From Paragordius varius (taxonomy: Eukaryota; Nematomorpha), in NCBI GenBank assembly GCA_964247055.1, contig OZ176060.1:1488001-1552000 (forward strand): a stretch of 64,000 nucleotides of DNA, written 5' to 3'. The notes under the pieces are model-generated. The model saw only the letters and a program-made list of their open reading frames with translations. It was not told where the DNA came from and did no database searches. A program made the position numbers and the translations under genes. This document shows positions 20,970 through 35,460 of the stretch, in pieces. Every line of letters begins with the position of its first letter. Positions within the stretch are counted from its first letter, which is position 1.

Positions 20970-21060
20970 AATCAGTGGTGTTCAACACAAATGGCTTGAA
21001 GAGCCACCTTTTCCACCTCGAACTTCCAAAGAGCCACTTTTTATTTATATATATCAAGAC
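20970..21060 (+). mobile_element. hAT-like terminus, solitary
   Basis: CAGTGGTGTTCAACACAAAT followed by paired GAGCCAC motifs resembles a hAT terminal region. No matching opposite end or target duplication found. Confidence 0.4.
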
Positions 21061-21449
21061 TTTGGTAACAAATAAATTTATTATATTAACATATAGATGT
21101 GGTAATTTTCATATCAAAAAGAAAATAAACAGTATAAATATAATAATGCTTTGCTAATTAAATTATATCAATGTGTAAAAAAAGATAAAAATACATGGAT
21201 ATGGTAAACTTATTGCAATTCGATAGTATGACTAGAGTAGACTGTGGCGAATTTAATCGCCAAAATGTAACCTTATTTATTCAGACAGCGAGTTTATCAT
21301 GAGGTGCGTACATGAAATTATAAAATGTGTTTTAAGTATTTCGCGCGATACAAGATCACGATGAATCAAGCAATGGACCTGACTTATAAGAAAGTACATA
21401 AAAGCACACATAGCATCCTCAATTGATAGTCTCTACAAAAGGAATGTTA
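21061..21449. other. No gene seen; possible LINE 5' region
   Basis: A slightly less A+T-rich stretch leads into the LINE; it may be its 5' untranslated part but no boundary is visible. Confidence 0.3.
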
Positions 21450-24190
21450 CCTTCTTAAAGGGAGATGATAATCACTGGAACGTACGTTCATTAACAGAAA
21501 CAGGTAATAATTGAAAAGAAAATGGAAAGATTGAACTTAGATCTATTGGGACGAACGGAAACCAAGCAAAAAGGTAGCGCGAAAGCACAAAACGAAAATT
21601 ATACATTGTTAAGATCGGGGAGAGATGACAAGAAATCAGAAGGCGTTGCAGTATTAATAAAAAACAAATTAAATAAAAGTCTCATTAGTTATACACCATA
21701 TACGCCCAGAATCATGATTAGGCTGAATGCCAAGCCACTTTAATTTACATACATAGTAGTCTATGCTCCTACGTCAAACGTTCCCAAAGAAGACATAGAA
21801 GATTTTTATGCAACGTTGCAAATAGTTTTGGATGAAACGAAGAAAGGAGATATGATTATCATAGGAGGTGATTGGAACAGCAAAGTTGGTAAAGGTAGAG
21901 TATATCAAATAGTCAGGCCATATGGATTGGGAGAACGAAACGAGGCCGGGGAAGCACGGATCAATTTTTGTCAAGAAAATGAGATGATGATAACCAACAA
22001 TGGTTTCCACAACACAATAACCAAATTGATTACATAATATGTCCTCAAAAATGGAAAAGCTCTATACTCGATACCAAAACAAGCAAAAGCAGCGATTGCT
22101 CTAGCTATCATGAGCTTTTAGTAACCAATATCAAACTTAAAATAATTAAATTAGGTAAAACAAACATACAGATACGACACTCGGAACATCCCAAATAGTT
22201 TTAGAACAGAAACGAAAGATACATTAGAAAGATTGGACAACGAATGTAGCTCAGAACAATTATGGGGAACGATAAAAAATGTTATTAATGAAGTGGCAAA
22301 AGAAAAAGTGCAGAGAGTAAAGAGGAAAGATAACAAATGGATATCAAAAAGGAGCTTAGAGATAGCAGAGAAGAGGAGAAAAGCTAAATCAAGAGGTGAT
22401 AATAAAATGGTTAAATTATATAACAAAGAATTTCAACGACAAACTAGGAAGGATTATGAAGATTTTCTTAATAAACAATGTCTGGAAGTGGAATTAAATA
22501 ACAAAAAAGGATTAATGCAACCAATGTTCCAGAAACTGAAGCAAATGACTCATAAACCTTTTATATCATCACAAAAGATTAAAAAAGAGAAACAATATTG
22601 TGCAAACAAACAGAAGTACGAGAAAGATGGAAGGAATACACCCAAAAACTCTATCAGGCTCCTCAAGCAAAAGTGTTGCAATTAAAAGAAGAACGTGATC
22701 CAGATATACTAAGAGAAGAGGTTTAGCCTTAAAACAAATTCCTAACAACAAAGCGATGGGATTAGACAATATTCTATTAGAGTTTATAAAAGCTATTCTG
22801 TAGAAACGTTACACCAGCTATGTCAAAAAATGTGGGAAACATGTAAGTGGCCAAACGACTGGATATCATCTGTATATCCAATATACAAAAAAGGTGATCT
22901 ACTCTAGTGCGAAAACTACCGAAACATATCTCTTATTAGCCACGCTAGTAAGGTCTTACTAAATATATACAAAACAGGATGCACAGTATCATACAGTCAG
23001 AAATACCAGAAAATCAAGCCGGATTTATGAAGTGAAAAAGCACAAGAAACCATATCTCAAACATGAGAAGGATAATGGTAACATCTAAAGAGTTCCAGAA
23101 AAAATTATACATGTGCTTTATTGATTACAGACAAGCCTTCAATTCGATAAATTATGACTCCTTGTGGAAAACATTAAAGTTAGTAGGGGGATCGTCCCAC
23201 TTAATAAAATTGATTAGCTCTCTCTATTTAAAACAAAGAGCGATAATAAGAACATCAGCGGGGGACACAGATGAAATACCTATCTTGAAAGGAGTCAGAT
23301 AAACTGTTGCTTATCCATCTGTTCAATATGTCCACAGAAATGATAATGAGGAAGTTAGATGGTAAAAATATTGGAGTAAGAATAGGAGGGAGAACAATCA
23401 ATAATTTAAAGTTTGCAGACGATACCACTCTTATAGCTGAAAGTGTAACTGATTTGAAGGAATTGATTGAAGAGATTCAAAAGGAAAGTTTGAGTTATGG
23501 TCTTAAGTTTAATCCTAACAAAACCAAGATAATATGCACTGGAGAAAAGCCTACAATTTTTATAGAAGGAGTAGAAATAGAAATAGTTAAACAGCTGACG
23601 TTTTTGGGCGCAATAATTTAAGAGGATGGGTCTTCAACTCCTGACATCAGAAAGAGAATAGGATTGGGTAGAGAAGCGATGACCAAATTAATAAAGATTT
23701 GGAAAAACAAAAGCGTAGGAGTTGAAACCAAAAAAAGATTACTCTACTGTTTCGTTCTCCCGGTCACCACATATGGATGTGAGAGTTGGACTCTCAGAAA
23801 AAGGGAAAAAGAAAGGCTCATGGTTTTTGAAAGGAGCTGCTGGCGTGATGCTAGGATACAACTGGAAGGATAAAATTAAGAATGGAAATCTAACTTCAGA
23901 AATAAAACCTAAACAAAAATCCTGGAGATAATTCTAAAAAGAAAGTTAACATATTTTGGTCATGTCATGCGATCGAATTCTCTAGAGAAGGATACAATTG
24001 GGAAGATAGAAGGGCAAAGGAAACGAGACCGACCACCGATGAGGTGGTTGGATACGATAAAAGAAGAGACTAAAATGACATTAAACGATCTCAATATAGC
24101 GGTAAAAGATAAAAGAAAATGGAAAGAAATAGTTAAAACTATATCCAAAAAGTCGTTTACGACTTAGGAAAAACCAACCAACCAAAATAA
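21450..24190 (+). mobile_element. RTE-like LINE, copy 1, nearly full coding length, broken
   Basis: APE endonuclease pieces come first: HWNVRSLTETG at about 21480, then YIVVYAPTSNVPKED and IIIGGDWNSKVGKG near 21860. Reverse transcriptase follows: LYMCFIDYRQAFNSINYDSL near 23120 and the catalytic FADDTTLIAE near 23420. The CESWTLRK and RWLDTIKEE pieces follow. The 3' end is a short (ACCA)n run, as in RTE-clade LINEs. The order and motifs match proteins often labelled craniofacial development protein 2-like. Several stops and frameshifts, including a TAG at 22905 and a frame change at about 23296 just after GVRQ, both shared with copy 2 at 35461. No longer able to encode its protein. Confidence 0.85.
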
Positions 24191-25749
24191 CAACAGATAT
24201 GATCCGGTAACCACAATGTTATTCATCGCGACAAGGCTTCTGAATGAGCAGGATATCAGGTCTAGCCTGAAATGCTCTTCTGTGATGTGTGCCCCATTGA
24301 TCCAAAGAGTATTAGTTAACTCAAGACAGGTGCAACGGATGCGGAAAAATTCCCTTTATAGCAATTTTAGTTTTGCTCAAGAGGCGAAGATTTTTTATGT
24401 AACAAAATGGCTTTGCATTGTTTTCCACTCATTTTTGTTATTCGATTTATTCATTAAATAAATATTTATTATAGAGTTGTACTTTAACAGTATCACGGGA
24501 CTGAAAGTTTGCCTTATTGTATATATGATCGCCTTTATAGGCAAAATGCTTCCGCTTTGGATTACAAAATAAAACCACTATATCTACAACTCGTTGCTGT
24601 GACATTGTAACAGGATTTCACTAGTCATGTGGTTTTCACTTCATTTAAATTGTGTGGTGAACCCATTACGAGTTGTCCATCCCATTACTCTCCATCTATA
24701 TTATTTGTGGTATAAGTAAAGCTTCTGCCAATTGCGGTGAGCTTCAGTTGGGTCATCATCCAATTACTATTGCACTTGATCGTCTTTGTAGTTGTGCGGT
24801 CGACCAGAGCGCCCACACTCTTTTATAATCATACAATATTTAAAACCATTTACATGTCTTGATAGGAGCATGTTCTCCTTACGATCATGCAATTAAACGA
24901 TAACGGTCAACTGTCTTTTTCTTCTGATGGAAACCCACCGCATATGTTATTTTTCAGACACAATTTGCCATGGTAATTGAATGTTAAAAACAAGGCGTTA
25001 GGTTTTGTTAACCAATTGTAAGTTTTTGTCTAACGAAATTGAGTCTGTATAAATCTGCGTACTTTTGCTGACATCTCTAGTTACATCGGTAATAACTTAT
25101 GAGTACACCTGGTTATGTAGTATGCTTATTCAGTGAAATTCGGATTGATAAACATGCCGGCTTTCTTAAAAAATTGGTGTCGCGTTGCAGATAGAGAAAT
25201 ATTAACTGATTTTAAGTAGTCTCTGTTTTTCAAAAGCTTCCTTCATAATTATCTAATTGGTGAAACTTTATTTATCTAAAATAATTTACAGAGCTTCCAC
25301 GTTTTTAAACTAGGTCTAAAAGTCAAAATTAGATGTTTAAATTACAATTTGTAAAATTGTATATGGTGTTTAAATATGAATAAATTAACCAAACTATCAG
25401 ATACATCTAAAACGCTTTACTTTTGCCCCATTTAACTTTTTGCAGGGAACTATGTTCAAATGTTATTATAAAAAATAGTGGCCTTTAATATTATCAAGCA
25501 GCATGTGTCTGTTAACTTTTCCTTTTGGGGTAGTTTTGTCATCATTTTTAATATCAAATATTTCAATAATAATTATGATATTGGAGCAATTTTAAAGGAT
25601 AGACTCTTTAGTTTACAAGTATTAATATATATGTCCTATTGTTAAAACCTTCATTTCAGCTAAATATTATTGTTTTTGAATATAAAAGAGGCTAATATTG
25701 TAAAAAATATTTGTTATTAAGTTAACACTTGGCAACAACACATTTATAT
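24191..25749. other. No gene assigned; less A+T-rich stretch
   Basis: Around 24190-25250 base composition is more balanced than the surroundings and may be an old transposon coding region, but I recognise no motif on either strand. An 81-codon ORF at 24216-24461 (+) has no recognisable domain. Confidence 0.3.
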
Positions 25750-26250
25750 CAGTCCTTTGATTTTGGAGTTGATGAATCCAGGCCTGTTTAAATCAAATAT
25801 TTTAAAAATAGTTAATAAATTTAAACCATTTTGTTTAACCTTGATGCACTGAAATATATAATAAATTAATCAAAAATGATATTACTTACATATTTTATAT
25901 ATAAACTTGAAGGTAAAAATTTAGGTAGGATGGCAAGTGTGCAATAGCTAAATATAATATACGAAAAACAAACCTTTTTATGTTTACACTGTATTAAATG
26001 TGATTTTAATTGAAAATTAAATTTAATTTAGCGCAAGAATAACGCGATATTTTAAAAATCTTATAAAATAATAATAATAGGGGTGAAGTAGTTAGATATG
26101 AGATTCTTCTTCAAAACCAAATTTAATTAAGAAATTAGGTTAATTATATACTTTTTTTAAAAGCATAAAAATTGGAACCAGCCTTTTCAGTAGTTTTTTA
26201 TTATAACAATTAAAAAATCGACAGTACCTAGCTTCTCCAATGAATCGAAG
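25750..26250 (+). repeat. Dispersed repeat F2
   Basis: Holds TCAGTCCTTTGATTTTGG, CTGTTTAAATCAAATATTT and CAGTAGTTTTTTATTA, all shared with 62585-63095 and the other F2 copies. Confidence 0.6.
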
Positions 26251-26269
26251 CATTTTTAATAATTATTTT

Positions 26270-27045
26270 ATGTAATTGAGAAAATTCATTGTAAAACTTT
26301 TATTGCAAAAACTATTGTATATCGCTTAAAAGCGCTAGAAATACAGTTCCGATATTTTATATTAAATATTGATTTACAAAAAATAGTTCGGATTTAAAAG
26401 CCGTTATGGATTGGCTTAAGGGAGATCGATCATCTGCCACTTAAAGTTTAAAAAAATTTGCTGAGCTTTCGTGTGACAAACTAATACTACAATTCAAAAA
26501 AATCCCTTGACTAAATTCTGAATCGGTAATCAAAAGATATTTCCCAGAATCACCGATATGGCGTTAAATGCAATTCCGCCATTCAACATCACATATTTGT
26601 GTGAAGTTACTTTCTCAGCTTTAACAAACATTGAATCCAAATATCGTCAGCGATAAAAAATGTTGAAGAAGTCTTACGTCCAGCAGTCAAACTTTACACC
26701 AAGATTTGATTTGTTCTGCAATAAAAAACAGGCACATCCATCTCATTAAATTTTTAACGTAATTAATTTATTATTTACGCAACTACTTGAATTATTCGAG
26801 AGAGTTAAGACGGTCAAAATCCACTTTTTTTTGAAACTATAACAAAAACATTTCTATAACATTTTGTTCAAATTTCAATTTTAGATTTTTATATGTTTCA
26901 AAACGAATTCTAAATTTATATATTTTCATATGCATATGTATCTTTCTAATAAATATAGCATCAAAAAATATTAATTTATTTTTCTTTTGTATTTGTTGGG
27001 GTCGTTAAGAAACTCGCAATCATTAATAACAGTTTAAGAAGCTTG
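26270..27045 (+). mobile_element. hAT relic, C-terminal transposase (ZBED/SCAND3-like)
   Basis: Decayed frames encode the C-terminal hAT dimerisation region: YLCEVTFSALTNIESKYRQR, then PRFDLFCNKKQAHPSH. The copy at 45485-46650 is collinear. Its right end near 27000-27045 (GGGGTCGTTAAG, then CAGTTTAAGAAGC) matches in reverse the CAGGACTTCTTAAAC start of that copy. The N-terminal half of the transposase is missing. Confidence 0.8.
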
Positions 27046-27329
27046 TAGAGCACTGTAAATAAAGAATAAAAATATATTTGGATAGATAAATTATATTTAC
27101 GTGTTAAGTACTTCCACGATTTATTTTTCCGAAAACTGAATAAAAATTCATGTTGAATCCAAAATTAAGGATCAATTATTAAAGTATTTATTTTTACTTT
27201 AAATAATTAATACAAGGGCAAAAAAGTGAGAAAAATAAGCGGATTCTGTACATAAATTTGCTTTTCATTTAGCATGAAGGATATTTTTTAATTTTATTGT
27301 GGTTGAGCTTGTAATCGGTTATCGACCAT
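27046..27329. other. No gene seen
   Basis: Nothing recognised. Confidence 0.3.
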
Positions 27330-29345
27330 TAGCGATTTTGTAGGAAAACTTCCTCCACTCGGTTCTGTTGTGGGCTTTTTGAGAAAGTTTTTGCAGTGAC
27401 ATTTTGATAGTGATAAGATTTTGTATATTCAGCGAATACGTCTTCGTCCTCTTCCTCCCAATTATTGGACAACATGGGGGGTAAAATGCAGCCTTGCCGC
27501 AGACGCATGATCATTGGGCTCCAGGAGGTCGGGTCATGTGGGGTGTTAAGTGATAGATAGGAGTTGGAGTATATGAATCTAATTAGTTTGATTAGGAGAT
27601 AGGAAACTCCTATTTGTTTGAGACCCTTCCAGAGAATGTCATGTTAAACGGTATCGAAAGCTTTAGAGAAACTCACAAATAATAGGTGTAGCTCATTTTG
27701 AAATTCACAGTTTTTTTCATTATCTATATGTTGTACATGTCTCGACATCCTCTTTTTTCTCTAAAGATTGCCTGTGTCATTGAGATTTCCGGGTTGGCAT
27801 ATGTTTGTAGACGATTTTATATTATTTTTTAAAACAATTTTGAGGTTTGGTTGATTAATGCTATTGTGCGGTAGTTTTTAAAAATTTAGGATCGCCTTTT
27901 TTGAATATCGGGACCACTAGTGATTTGTTCCAGTCCACATGGAAGGTTGCCTCATTGAAGATTTTTTGGAATAATGAATGAATTAATTTTATGGGAATGT
28001 GCCTTTGTAGCTCTGTAAGAATGTCATTAAATCCCTCTGCTTTGCCGGTTGATGGGTGCCTCAAGGCCCATTCAACTTCTTCTTTTAGTATTGGTGGGTC
28101 GTTAGTTTGTTCAAGGTTCATAGCGAATTTATTTGATTATTTTGTGAGCAAATTTTGCATGTATTTTTCCAAGTTAATTCCTTATTTTTTATCGTCTAGA
28201 GTTTTATTGTTTACATGGGACATTTGTATATTTGTTTTTTGCGCGATTGAATGTCTTTAATGTAAGAGAAATAGTTGTGATTAAGTTTGTCAGCTTACTC
28301 TAGGTTAGCGCAGATTATATTATAATTAGATTTTTGTCGGATCTAATGCCTTTTTATTACAAGGGGAGTGCTTTTGGATTTTGACATTCTTCTCTGATCA
28401 ATTAAGTCGATGTTGTCTTGGGATTAATTGGGTCAAGCGGTATAGTTTCTTTGGCCGTTCGGTGGTAATTTTGTAAATAGCTGACCAAATGTCATCAGTT
28501 TTAATGTTTCGTAGTTTAAGGATTAGAATTTATTGTTAAGGTAAGGGTGGGAGTGAATTTGGCAGGTATTAGTTTATAGTTCAATTTGGTTTTGCAAAAG
28601 TTTTTGTGGCTGTGGAAATTGTAACTTTTTTTATTTTGGCCATAAATAGGTTATGATCTAAATTACAGTCAACGCTCAAATAGCATCGGATGTTCTGGAA
28701 TGAGCTTTTTTATTTTGCATGCCCAATATATAATCAATTTGGTTCTTTCATTTACGGCACGGTGAGATCCAATTGTAAAGGCGTCTATTAGGCTGCTTGA
28801 AAAACGAATTTGCTATAAAGAAATTATGTTGTTGGCATAAATGAATTAGATATTCGCCTCGGGGGTTTTTGACTTTACCAAAGCCTTTTCCACCAGTAAC
28901 TTGTCTGTTTTATCGTTAGGTATGATGGCGTTAAAATCCCCGATGATGAAAGTTATATCTTTTTTGGATATTTCTCTGAGAGTCATTTGTAAGAAATTAT
29001 AAAACTTTTCGCATTCGTCTTTGGGTGAGACACTCGGGAGGCCAAGACTTGGTAATTTGATCGGAGATAGGACTATAAATATCGGTATGTTTGGCGAGAT
29101 AATTCGATATTAAAAAACCGCATCGATTTTATTTGAGCTCACCGCCTGAGTTATAAAACGAGTGATTGTCGAATATTTTGTGTGGATTTTGAATATGATT
29201 TTCCGACAGCCCTAACACATGGATGTTTAAGCGTTTCATCTCGCGAATTATTCTTATCTAAACTGCCACGAATATTCCATGCCGCCATGTTTACTTTTAA
29301 CGGGAGCTTATAGTAATTCCTTTCTGTGTGGAGATTTCGCATAGT
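27330..29345 (-). mobile_element. APE-type LINE remnant, broken
   Basis: Read on the minus strand: an endonuclease start VNMAAWNIRGSLDKN near 29285, NQIDYILGMQ near 28730, then the linker and reverse transcriptase. The RT includes EEVEWALRHPSTGKAEG, HVDWNKSLVVPIFKKGDPKF, LFVSFSKAFDTV near 27670 and MRLRQGCILPP near 27500. Clearly different in sequence from the two plus-strand LINEs. The RT is cut off after the RQGC motif, before any F/YADD box. Many stops and frameshifts. Confidence 0.8.
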
Positions 29346-30685
29346 GGTGGTTACTGAGATATAAGATTCAATAGAAAAAATCAGTATGATATGTCCACTG
29401 ATGTTTAAAATAGTTTTTAGGGAATAAATTAATGATGGGGAATAAAACTGTCAATGATGTGCGATGAATATTTAGAATTGTATGTTCTGTAGGATGATTT
29501 TTCATGTGTACCTTAATAGAAATCAAGCAATATAATTATGTTTGTGTCATAAAGGTCCTGTATACTGGAAGATAAAGTGTGAATGATGAATTTTTTTACA
29601 AATAATAAAACTTATAATGGATTATGGATTATATGATCGTGCGTACGTGGGCTAGGTATTATTTATTTAGGATATATTTTTGTTTGAGATCAGTATGTGG
29701 GTTAAAAAATTTAAATAAAGTCCATTTATCACCGATGTAGTCAGATTTCCTAGAAAATTATAAGATATACGCATCTTAGGAGTGAACATACATACCAAGT
29801 TCTTCCTTAGCCTGCCCAGCCGATCACAAAATAGCTAACGATTATTGTAATGAAGAAATAAGCAATGGCGCATGAACTCGTCGTTAGCAGTATTTTTCTA
29901 AGAAAAAGTTAAAGATCAATCAAAGGATGTATCAGATATATATAATTTTGAAGAAAAAACCCTTCTATTCAGTAAAATGGTATTATTTTTATAAGGGTTT
30001 AGAAGGAGATAATAAATCAATTACATAATACTTTAAATCAAATGTCCTAATACCTTTCCTGTACAATTCGATGGAGAAAAAGATCTGTAGACTTAATTTT
30101 TTGCTTTGGGAAGTTTTTTGTCAATTTGTAATTGGGCATTTTAGTTCATGGATATTGGTCGATCTTTTCGCAAAAATACGCTCCTAATCAAAAAATTGTC
30201 ACCATTAATTATAAGGAAAATTATAATATATTGGATGTTTTGCATTACTTTTGCTCAAAAAAGTGTAAACCTTAAATTATTTTATGCTATTAAAAAACAA
30301 TCTTATACCGCATAATTATAGGTTTATTTGATTTTAATTTTTATGTCAAACGGATTTTTAGCCTTATTCCTGAAAGTATGAAGGACCATTTGGAAAATCT
30401 AATTGGTGATAATATTTTGCTTCTTTTTTGCATTTAAACTAGTATGGTCTTTTTTCTTCCCTTCCCTCCAATGCATGTTTAACTTAATTTAAAAATTAAT
30501 CATTATAGTTTTAATATTCTTTTAGTAATTAGTTTATTGGGAATTTTCCTTACTTGTGGCATCAGGACAAGTTTTATCTAAAGTAAATAATAATATAAAA
30601 TCCCCTAGAAAATCCATAAACAAAATTTGATTTTTATTGGTTCCGATATGTTGTCGAAAATAGCTAAAAAGGTCAAAACTTAGAG
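29346..30685. other. No gene seen
   Basis: A+T-rich flank between the LINE and the hAT element; no domain recognised. Confidence 0.4.
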
Positions 30686-33600
30686 CAGGGGTCGGAAAGC
30701 TTTTTGGAAGGCGTACTTCGGAAAAAATTCCAACCGGGCCGCACAATTAAATGTAACTAGTTATTGCTTTTATATAATTTTCGGGTATAAATATTACAAT
30801 GAATATTCAATTTATTTTATATCAACTGTTAAAATTTTATACTATGTAAAGTAAAAGAATACAATTTCATTATATGAATAACCTATCTATTTAAAAAAGT
30901 TTAATATTATTGCCCATAAATAACCGGTATAATTTAGAGATTTCAGAATTTCTAAATAAAATTGTCAGAGGATGTAATTTAAGAATAGGTAAGCCAAGGG
31001 AAGTGTTAAATAATAATTATAAAATTCATGTTAACATTTCATGTAGTCACGATTCAATGAAAAGTAAATAACGAACTATTTTCATATCTTGTTTACTTAT
31101 CTTAAAATAAATGATCATTGTCGTTTTTCTACTTTCTTATCTTTCGACAAAGAATCTCCAAAATCAATTTATTAAATTTCTATAAAAACTTTAAACAAAT
31201 TTCAAAGATTAAATATTAAACAATCAAAACATTAAACCAGGCCCTACTAATTACAAAACTTGTTGAAAATCTTCATTATTGAATTTAGCCTAATTATTTA
31301 AGTATATTTTAAAAGCAATAAAAAGGATAACCTTATTTTATATTGTCTAATTATTTATCTTGTGTTTGCTATATCATCAAATAATTATAAAAAATTTCGT
31401 CCCTTAATCTCGCTCCATGGTTAGATTTTATGATATTTATTTGTGAAATTGTCTACATAAATAAGTACTAGAAAATATACAATCATGGATTTAGCGAAAT
31501 TTCTTAGATAAAATTTTATGGAAATTTAAATAAAATATAATTACACATTTTCATATAAAATTTTATAAGCACTGCTAGATTGCAAACCAATTGATTCCAT
31601 TAGAACACACTCATGTGCTAATAACAAAACTAAAAGGTTTTTTAAACTTAAGTATATCTATACCATTTGCATAAAAATCTTTAAACCGATTTTGAAAATT
31701 TCATCCAGAACGTTTGGTGAATTCATAAAAATATACATTGTGTCGTTTTTGGTTACAAACGATTGTACAGTAAAATGACAGTAATTATTTTTTTCAAGGT
31801 GGGAAATAAACAGTTTTATTTTTAGCTGAAACCTTTTATTAAACTCGTTAATTAAATTTCCCTTTCCTTGTAATAATAAATTCAATTTATTAAGACAACT
31901 AGGAAATACGAGAAATGCTAACTCAATCAACCATTCAAAATTTGTTCCTCATATTATTTCCATGTTCTATTAGAAACATTTCGATCTCAGCTATTAACTC
32001 GAAAAATCTTTTTAAATTTTACCGCGACTGAGCCATCTTATTTTAGAAAAATAAATGATATCTTCATATTCTGCCCAATTTCATTTAACATTATTCGAAA
32101 TAGTCGATGGTTACCCGTTTATCCAGAAAAAATTTATAGATTTTACAAAAATAGTCATAACATTTTATAAATTTACAACTTTGCGTATAGTGCGTATTGG
32201 TGAATAACACTAGTATCGACAAATTTGTACATTTTTGAGCACCACTACTGATTTTAAATTATGGCTAATTTGAGTGCTTTAACCAAATCTGAAATTTTTT
32301 TTATTCCCCAATCAGTTAAGATATTATAGGTTTTTCAATTTATCAAAAGCAAGAGAAAATCGAGAGAATATTAAATATAACTTTATAATACAAAGTTATA
32401 TAATATAAAATTAATATCATTGATAAAACGTTTTAAACTCTATCTTTTGAATAAAAATATGTCATTTAAATATCAGGATAAAATAGTACGGATATAAACG
32501 TCAAAATTCAGTTTTTTTCAAGCTAATTTTAAACACATATAAATTTATATTAAAAAAAATACTAAAAGACGCATTCTATGGTTTAAACCTTCGGCTTTCA
32601 AGGCTATATTTATTATATTAGTTTTCGTTATTTCGACTTAGGGGTTTTATCTTCGGTTGATTCTATAAATCCTCTATTTATACTTAGTGGATATAATTTA
32701 TTTTTTAAAATGATTGGTTGCTCTGTATTTTGAATTTCAGATGGATGTTGAGTAGCCACTTTTAGTAGAATTTACTATTATGGGATCAGACCATTTGTAT
32801 TTACCAATTTTTTGGTATTTATCTAACTTTATTCTGTCAATTAGTTAATTTGACTATCAATTTGCCTGGATTTTGCTTGCAAGTCTATCTATCGGGCTCT
32901 ACGAATACTTATTGTTACCTTTACCTAATCTGGCATAATTATAGCATCGCTTGGGGGATATGCAGAGCTTGTGCAGCCGCCCGGATCTATCACACTATAC
33001 ATAAGCCCCTTTTAGATTTTAATACTTTGGCTCTTAGCTGTTTAGTATCTCATTTTATTTATGCCTAGAATTATATTCATGCAAATTAATTTTTTGTACA
33101 AATTTTAGTGTTGATTACAGTTTATATATCCATTTACTCGTATATCATTGAAGGTACTTCCACAACAAATTGTATAAATACATATTAAAATTATTCTCAA
33201 TATTTTCATTTTCTTTTTACCTACAAATTTTTAATTAATATCAATAAAATAAATATTAATTTATTGTATATATTAATAATTATGTAGCATTAAAATTCCA
33301 GATATAAATATTGTTTCGCGAGTTGTATCTCGCTTCTTTTATATCCTGATGCATTGTCTCACTAACTTGATCGGTAATGCAATTAAACGGAAATTATATT
33401 CATCTATAACGTCATAGTCATTTTACAGCTTACATTTCATATAAATAATATACCCATCCGATAGTAACTTTCTACAAGCTCCTGGACTAATATAATACTC
33501 CTCTGACTTATGTGATCCTGATATTTAAAAATATTTTATCCCCAGTGTTACATTTTAAAGCTTCTCTAGCTTTATCCTTTGCAGATAATAGGTTTATAAA

Positions 33601-35278
33601 GTAGTTCTTTTGAAAAAATTTTTTATTTAAGGCCCATTAGTTAACCCCGCATCTGGCTTTACTGAGTTTATAATAATTTTGAAAGTACATGAATGGGGCT
33701 GAATGTATCTCAAGATTTTTTACGTTAGGCAGTTTATATTTTTAATATAAAGATCAACGGCATTTTCAGATAAAGTTTTATTTAATGGATAATAACATTT
33801 TCTGCAAAGTCTTCGTTAAGAAAAATGGGGGGCCCATGCTTCGTCATTATCAATCTTGGTTTCAAAATATTTTGTATTAAGTTTTCCAGTATTAATCAAT
33901 ATTCCGCAAGTTATTTTTCTTAAATATATATTTACCACAGCAGATGCAAAATTTATTTAGATCATTTTTGCGCTTTCGTACTAAAATTAAAACACTTGGA
34001 TCTGGAATGGTACTTGTATCGACTTGCTAGTTTAAATTTTAAACATATGTACACGAGGAATAATTGTTTTTTTTAATTAAATACAAAATTAAAAACTAAA
34101 TGGAAAAATCCTATTGGTGGCCTCAAATTTTTGTATGTTTTGGCCTTTCCATGCCATTAGGTATCGGAAAATGCAAAAAAATGGGGTGGTGCAAAACCTT
34201 GTTGAGCAGTGCAATGCAATGAAGTTGAATTGGAGACTTTTGTTTAAATTTTTGAATTTATTATTAATCAGGCCAATCAAACTAGTTTTATAATCCGTGA
34301 CGTTCTTTGCCCCATCAGTGGCCACATTTTTAATTGTTCCCATTTGAGATCGCTTAAATAAAAACATATGAGCATAAATATATCTTCATTTCTTGTTTGC
34401 TTGTGTGGATGCAATGCAGCAAGTTCTTCTGTTATAAAGAATTGTTTATCAATTCCTCGGATAAAAATTAATTGAGCTGCACTTGTTATGCCATAGCTTT
34501 CATGGAGCGCTATTGAGAAGTATTCAAATCGGGAAGTATTTTCATTTAGTTTTTGATCCATATCAGCTGATATATTTCAATTCGTCGCACAATGGCATGT
34601 GCCGTCAAGCTTAAAATTCAAACCTTTCCATTTGTTCGGGGCTATTTGTTTGCCGACAGCAAGGAGACACTTTTTATACACTCTCCTTCGGTGAACGGTT
34701 TATTGTGTTCTGCAATCAATTTCGACATATCAAAGGAAGTTTTGATCAATGCAGAATTATGCAGGTTGCTTTTCATTAAAATATTTTGCTGGTTTTCTGG
34801 GGATTTTTAATTATTTAATTTCGTTTTGTCAAAACTGAAAAGAATCGCATTCATTTTTGTGTTTCGTTTTAAATTAATAACGTAAATTAATTTCTTTAAA
34901 CACATTTGTTGATTCTTTGCATATTGAGCGTAATGTTTTGTTGTAAATTTTAATAATAATCATAAGTACAATTTACATTAAGCGGTTTCTCCTTATTATT
35001 TTATATTTTATTAAATTTTTTCTATAGTAAAATGTAAATGTTACCAATCTTAATTTTTAAAGTATTCATTGTTTATGTGAGCATATAAAAATCTAGCCTC
35101 AAACTGGTCAAATGATAGAATGCATTTTAAGCAACCCCTATATTTAATACAAAACTAGGTAATGTTTATTATTTGTGTAACAAAATAAGTTTTTTGCACA
35201 GTCGAGCTAAAATTAAGACTTTTTTTGAAAAAATTTCAGGCAGCATACAGCCCGAGGGCCGCCCTTTGCCGACCCCTG
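30686..35278 (-). mobile_element. hAT element, 4.6 kb, with ends and decayed transposase
   Basis: Starts CAGGGGTCGGAAAGC and ends with the inverted GCCGACCCCTG; flanks ACTTAGAG and ACTAGAGA are a one-base-shifted 8-bp target duplication. Transposase of the GTF2IRD2/SCAND3-like type on the minus strand: ALIKTSFDMSKLIAEHNKPF (about 34740), FSIALHESYGITSAAQLIFI (34510), a GAKNVTDYKTSLIGLI piece (34310), and the later LNKLNLLLQGKGNLINEFNK (31890). About 2 kb between 34090 and 31930 does not fit the transposase and contains other degraded sequence, probably inserted. Stops and frameshifts throughout. Confidence 0.85.
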
Positions 35279-35460
35279 ACTAGAGATAAACCAAATATAT
35301 AAGGAAAAATCCATTTAGATGAGATCATCGATAATAAATCCATAGAATTATGTTGCTATTTTATTATTTGTGCTTTTATTGTACTAGTTTTAATTTGGCT
35401 ATCCTAATGATTATTTTTTCATTAAGGAGGTTATACACAAGGATCTGTGGTAACTATAAG

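Noticed and set aside
34592-34810. Plus-strand 72-codon ORF
   Set aside because: Shadow of the hAT transposase read on the minus strand.
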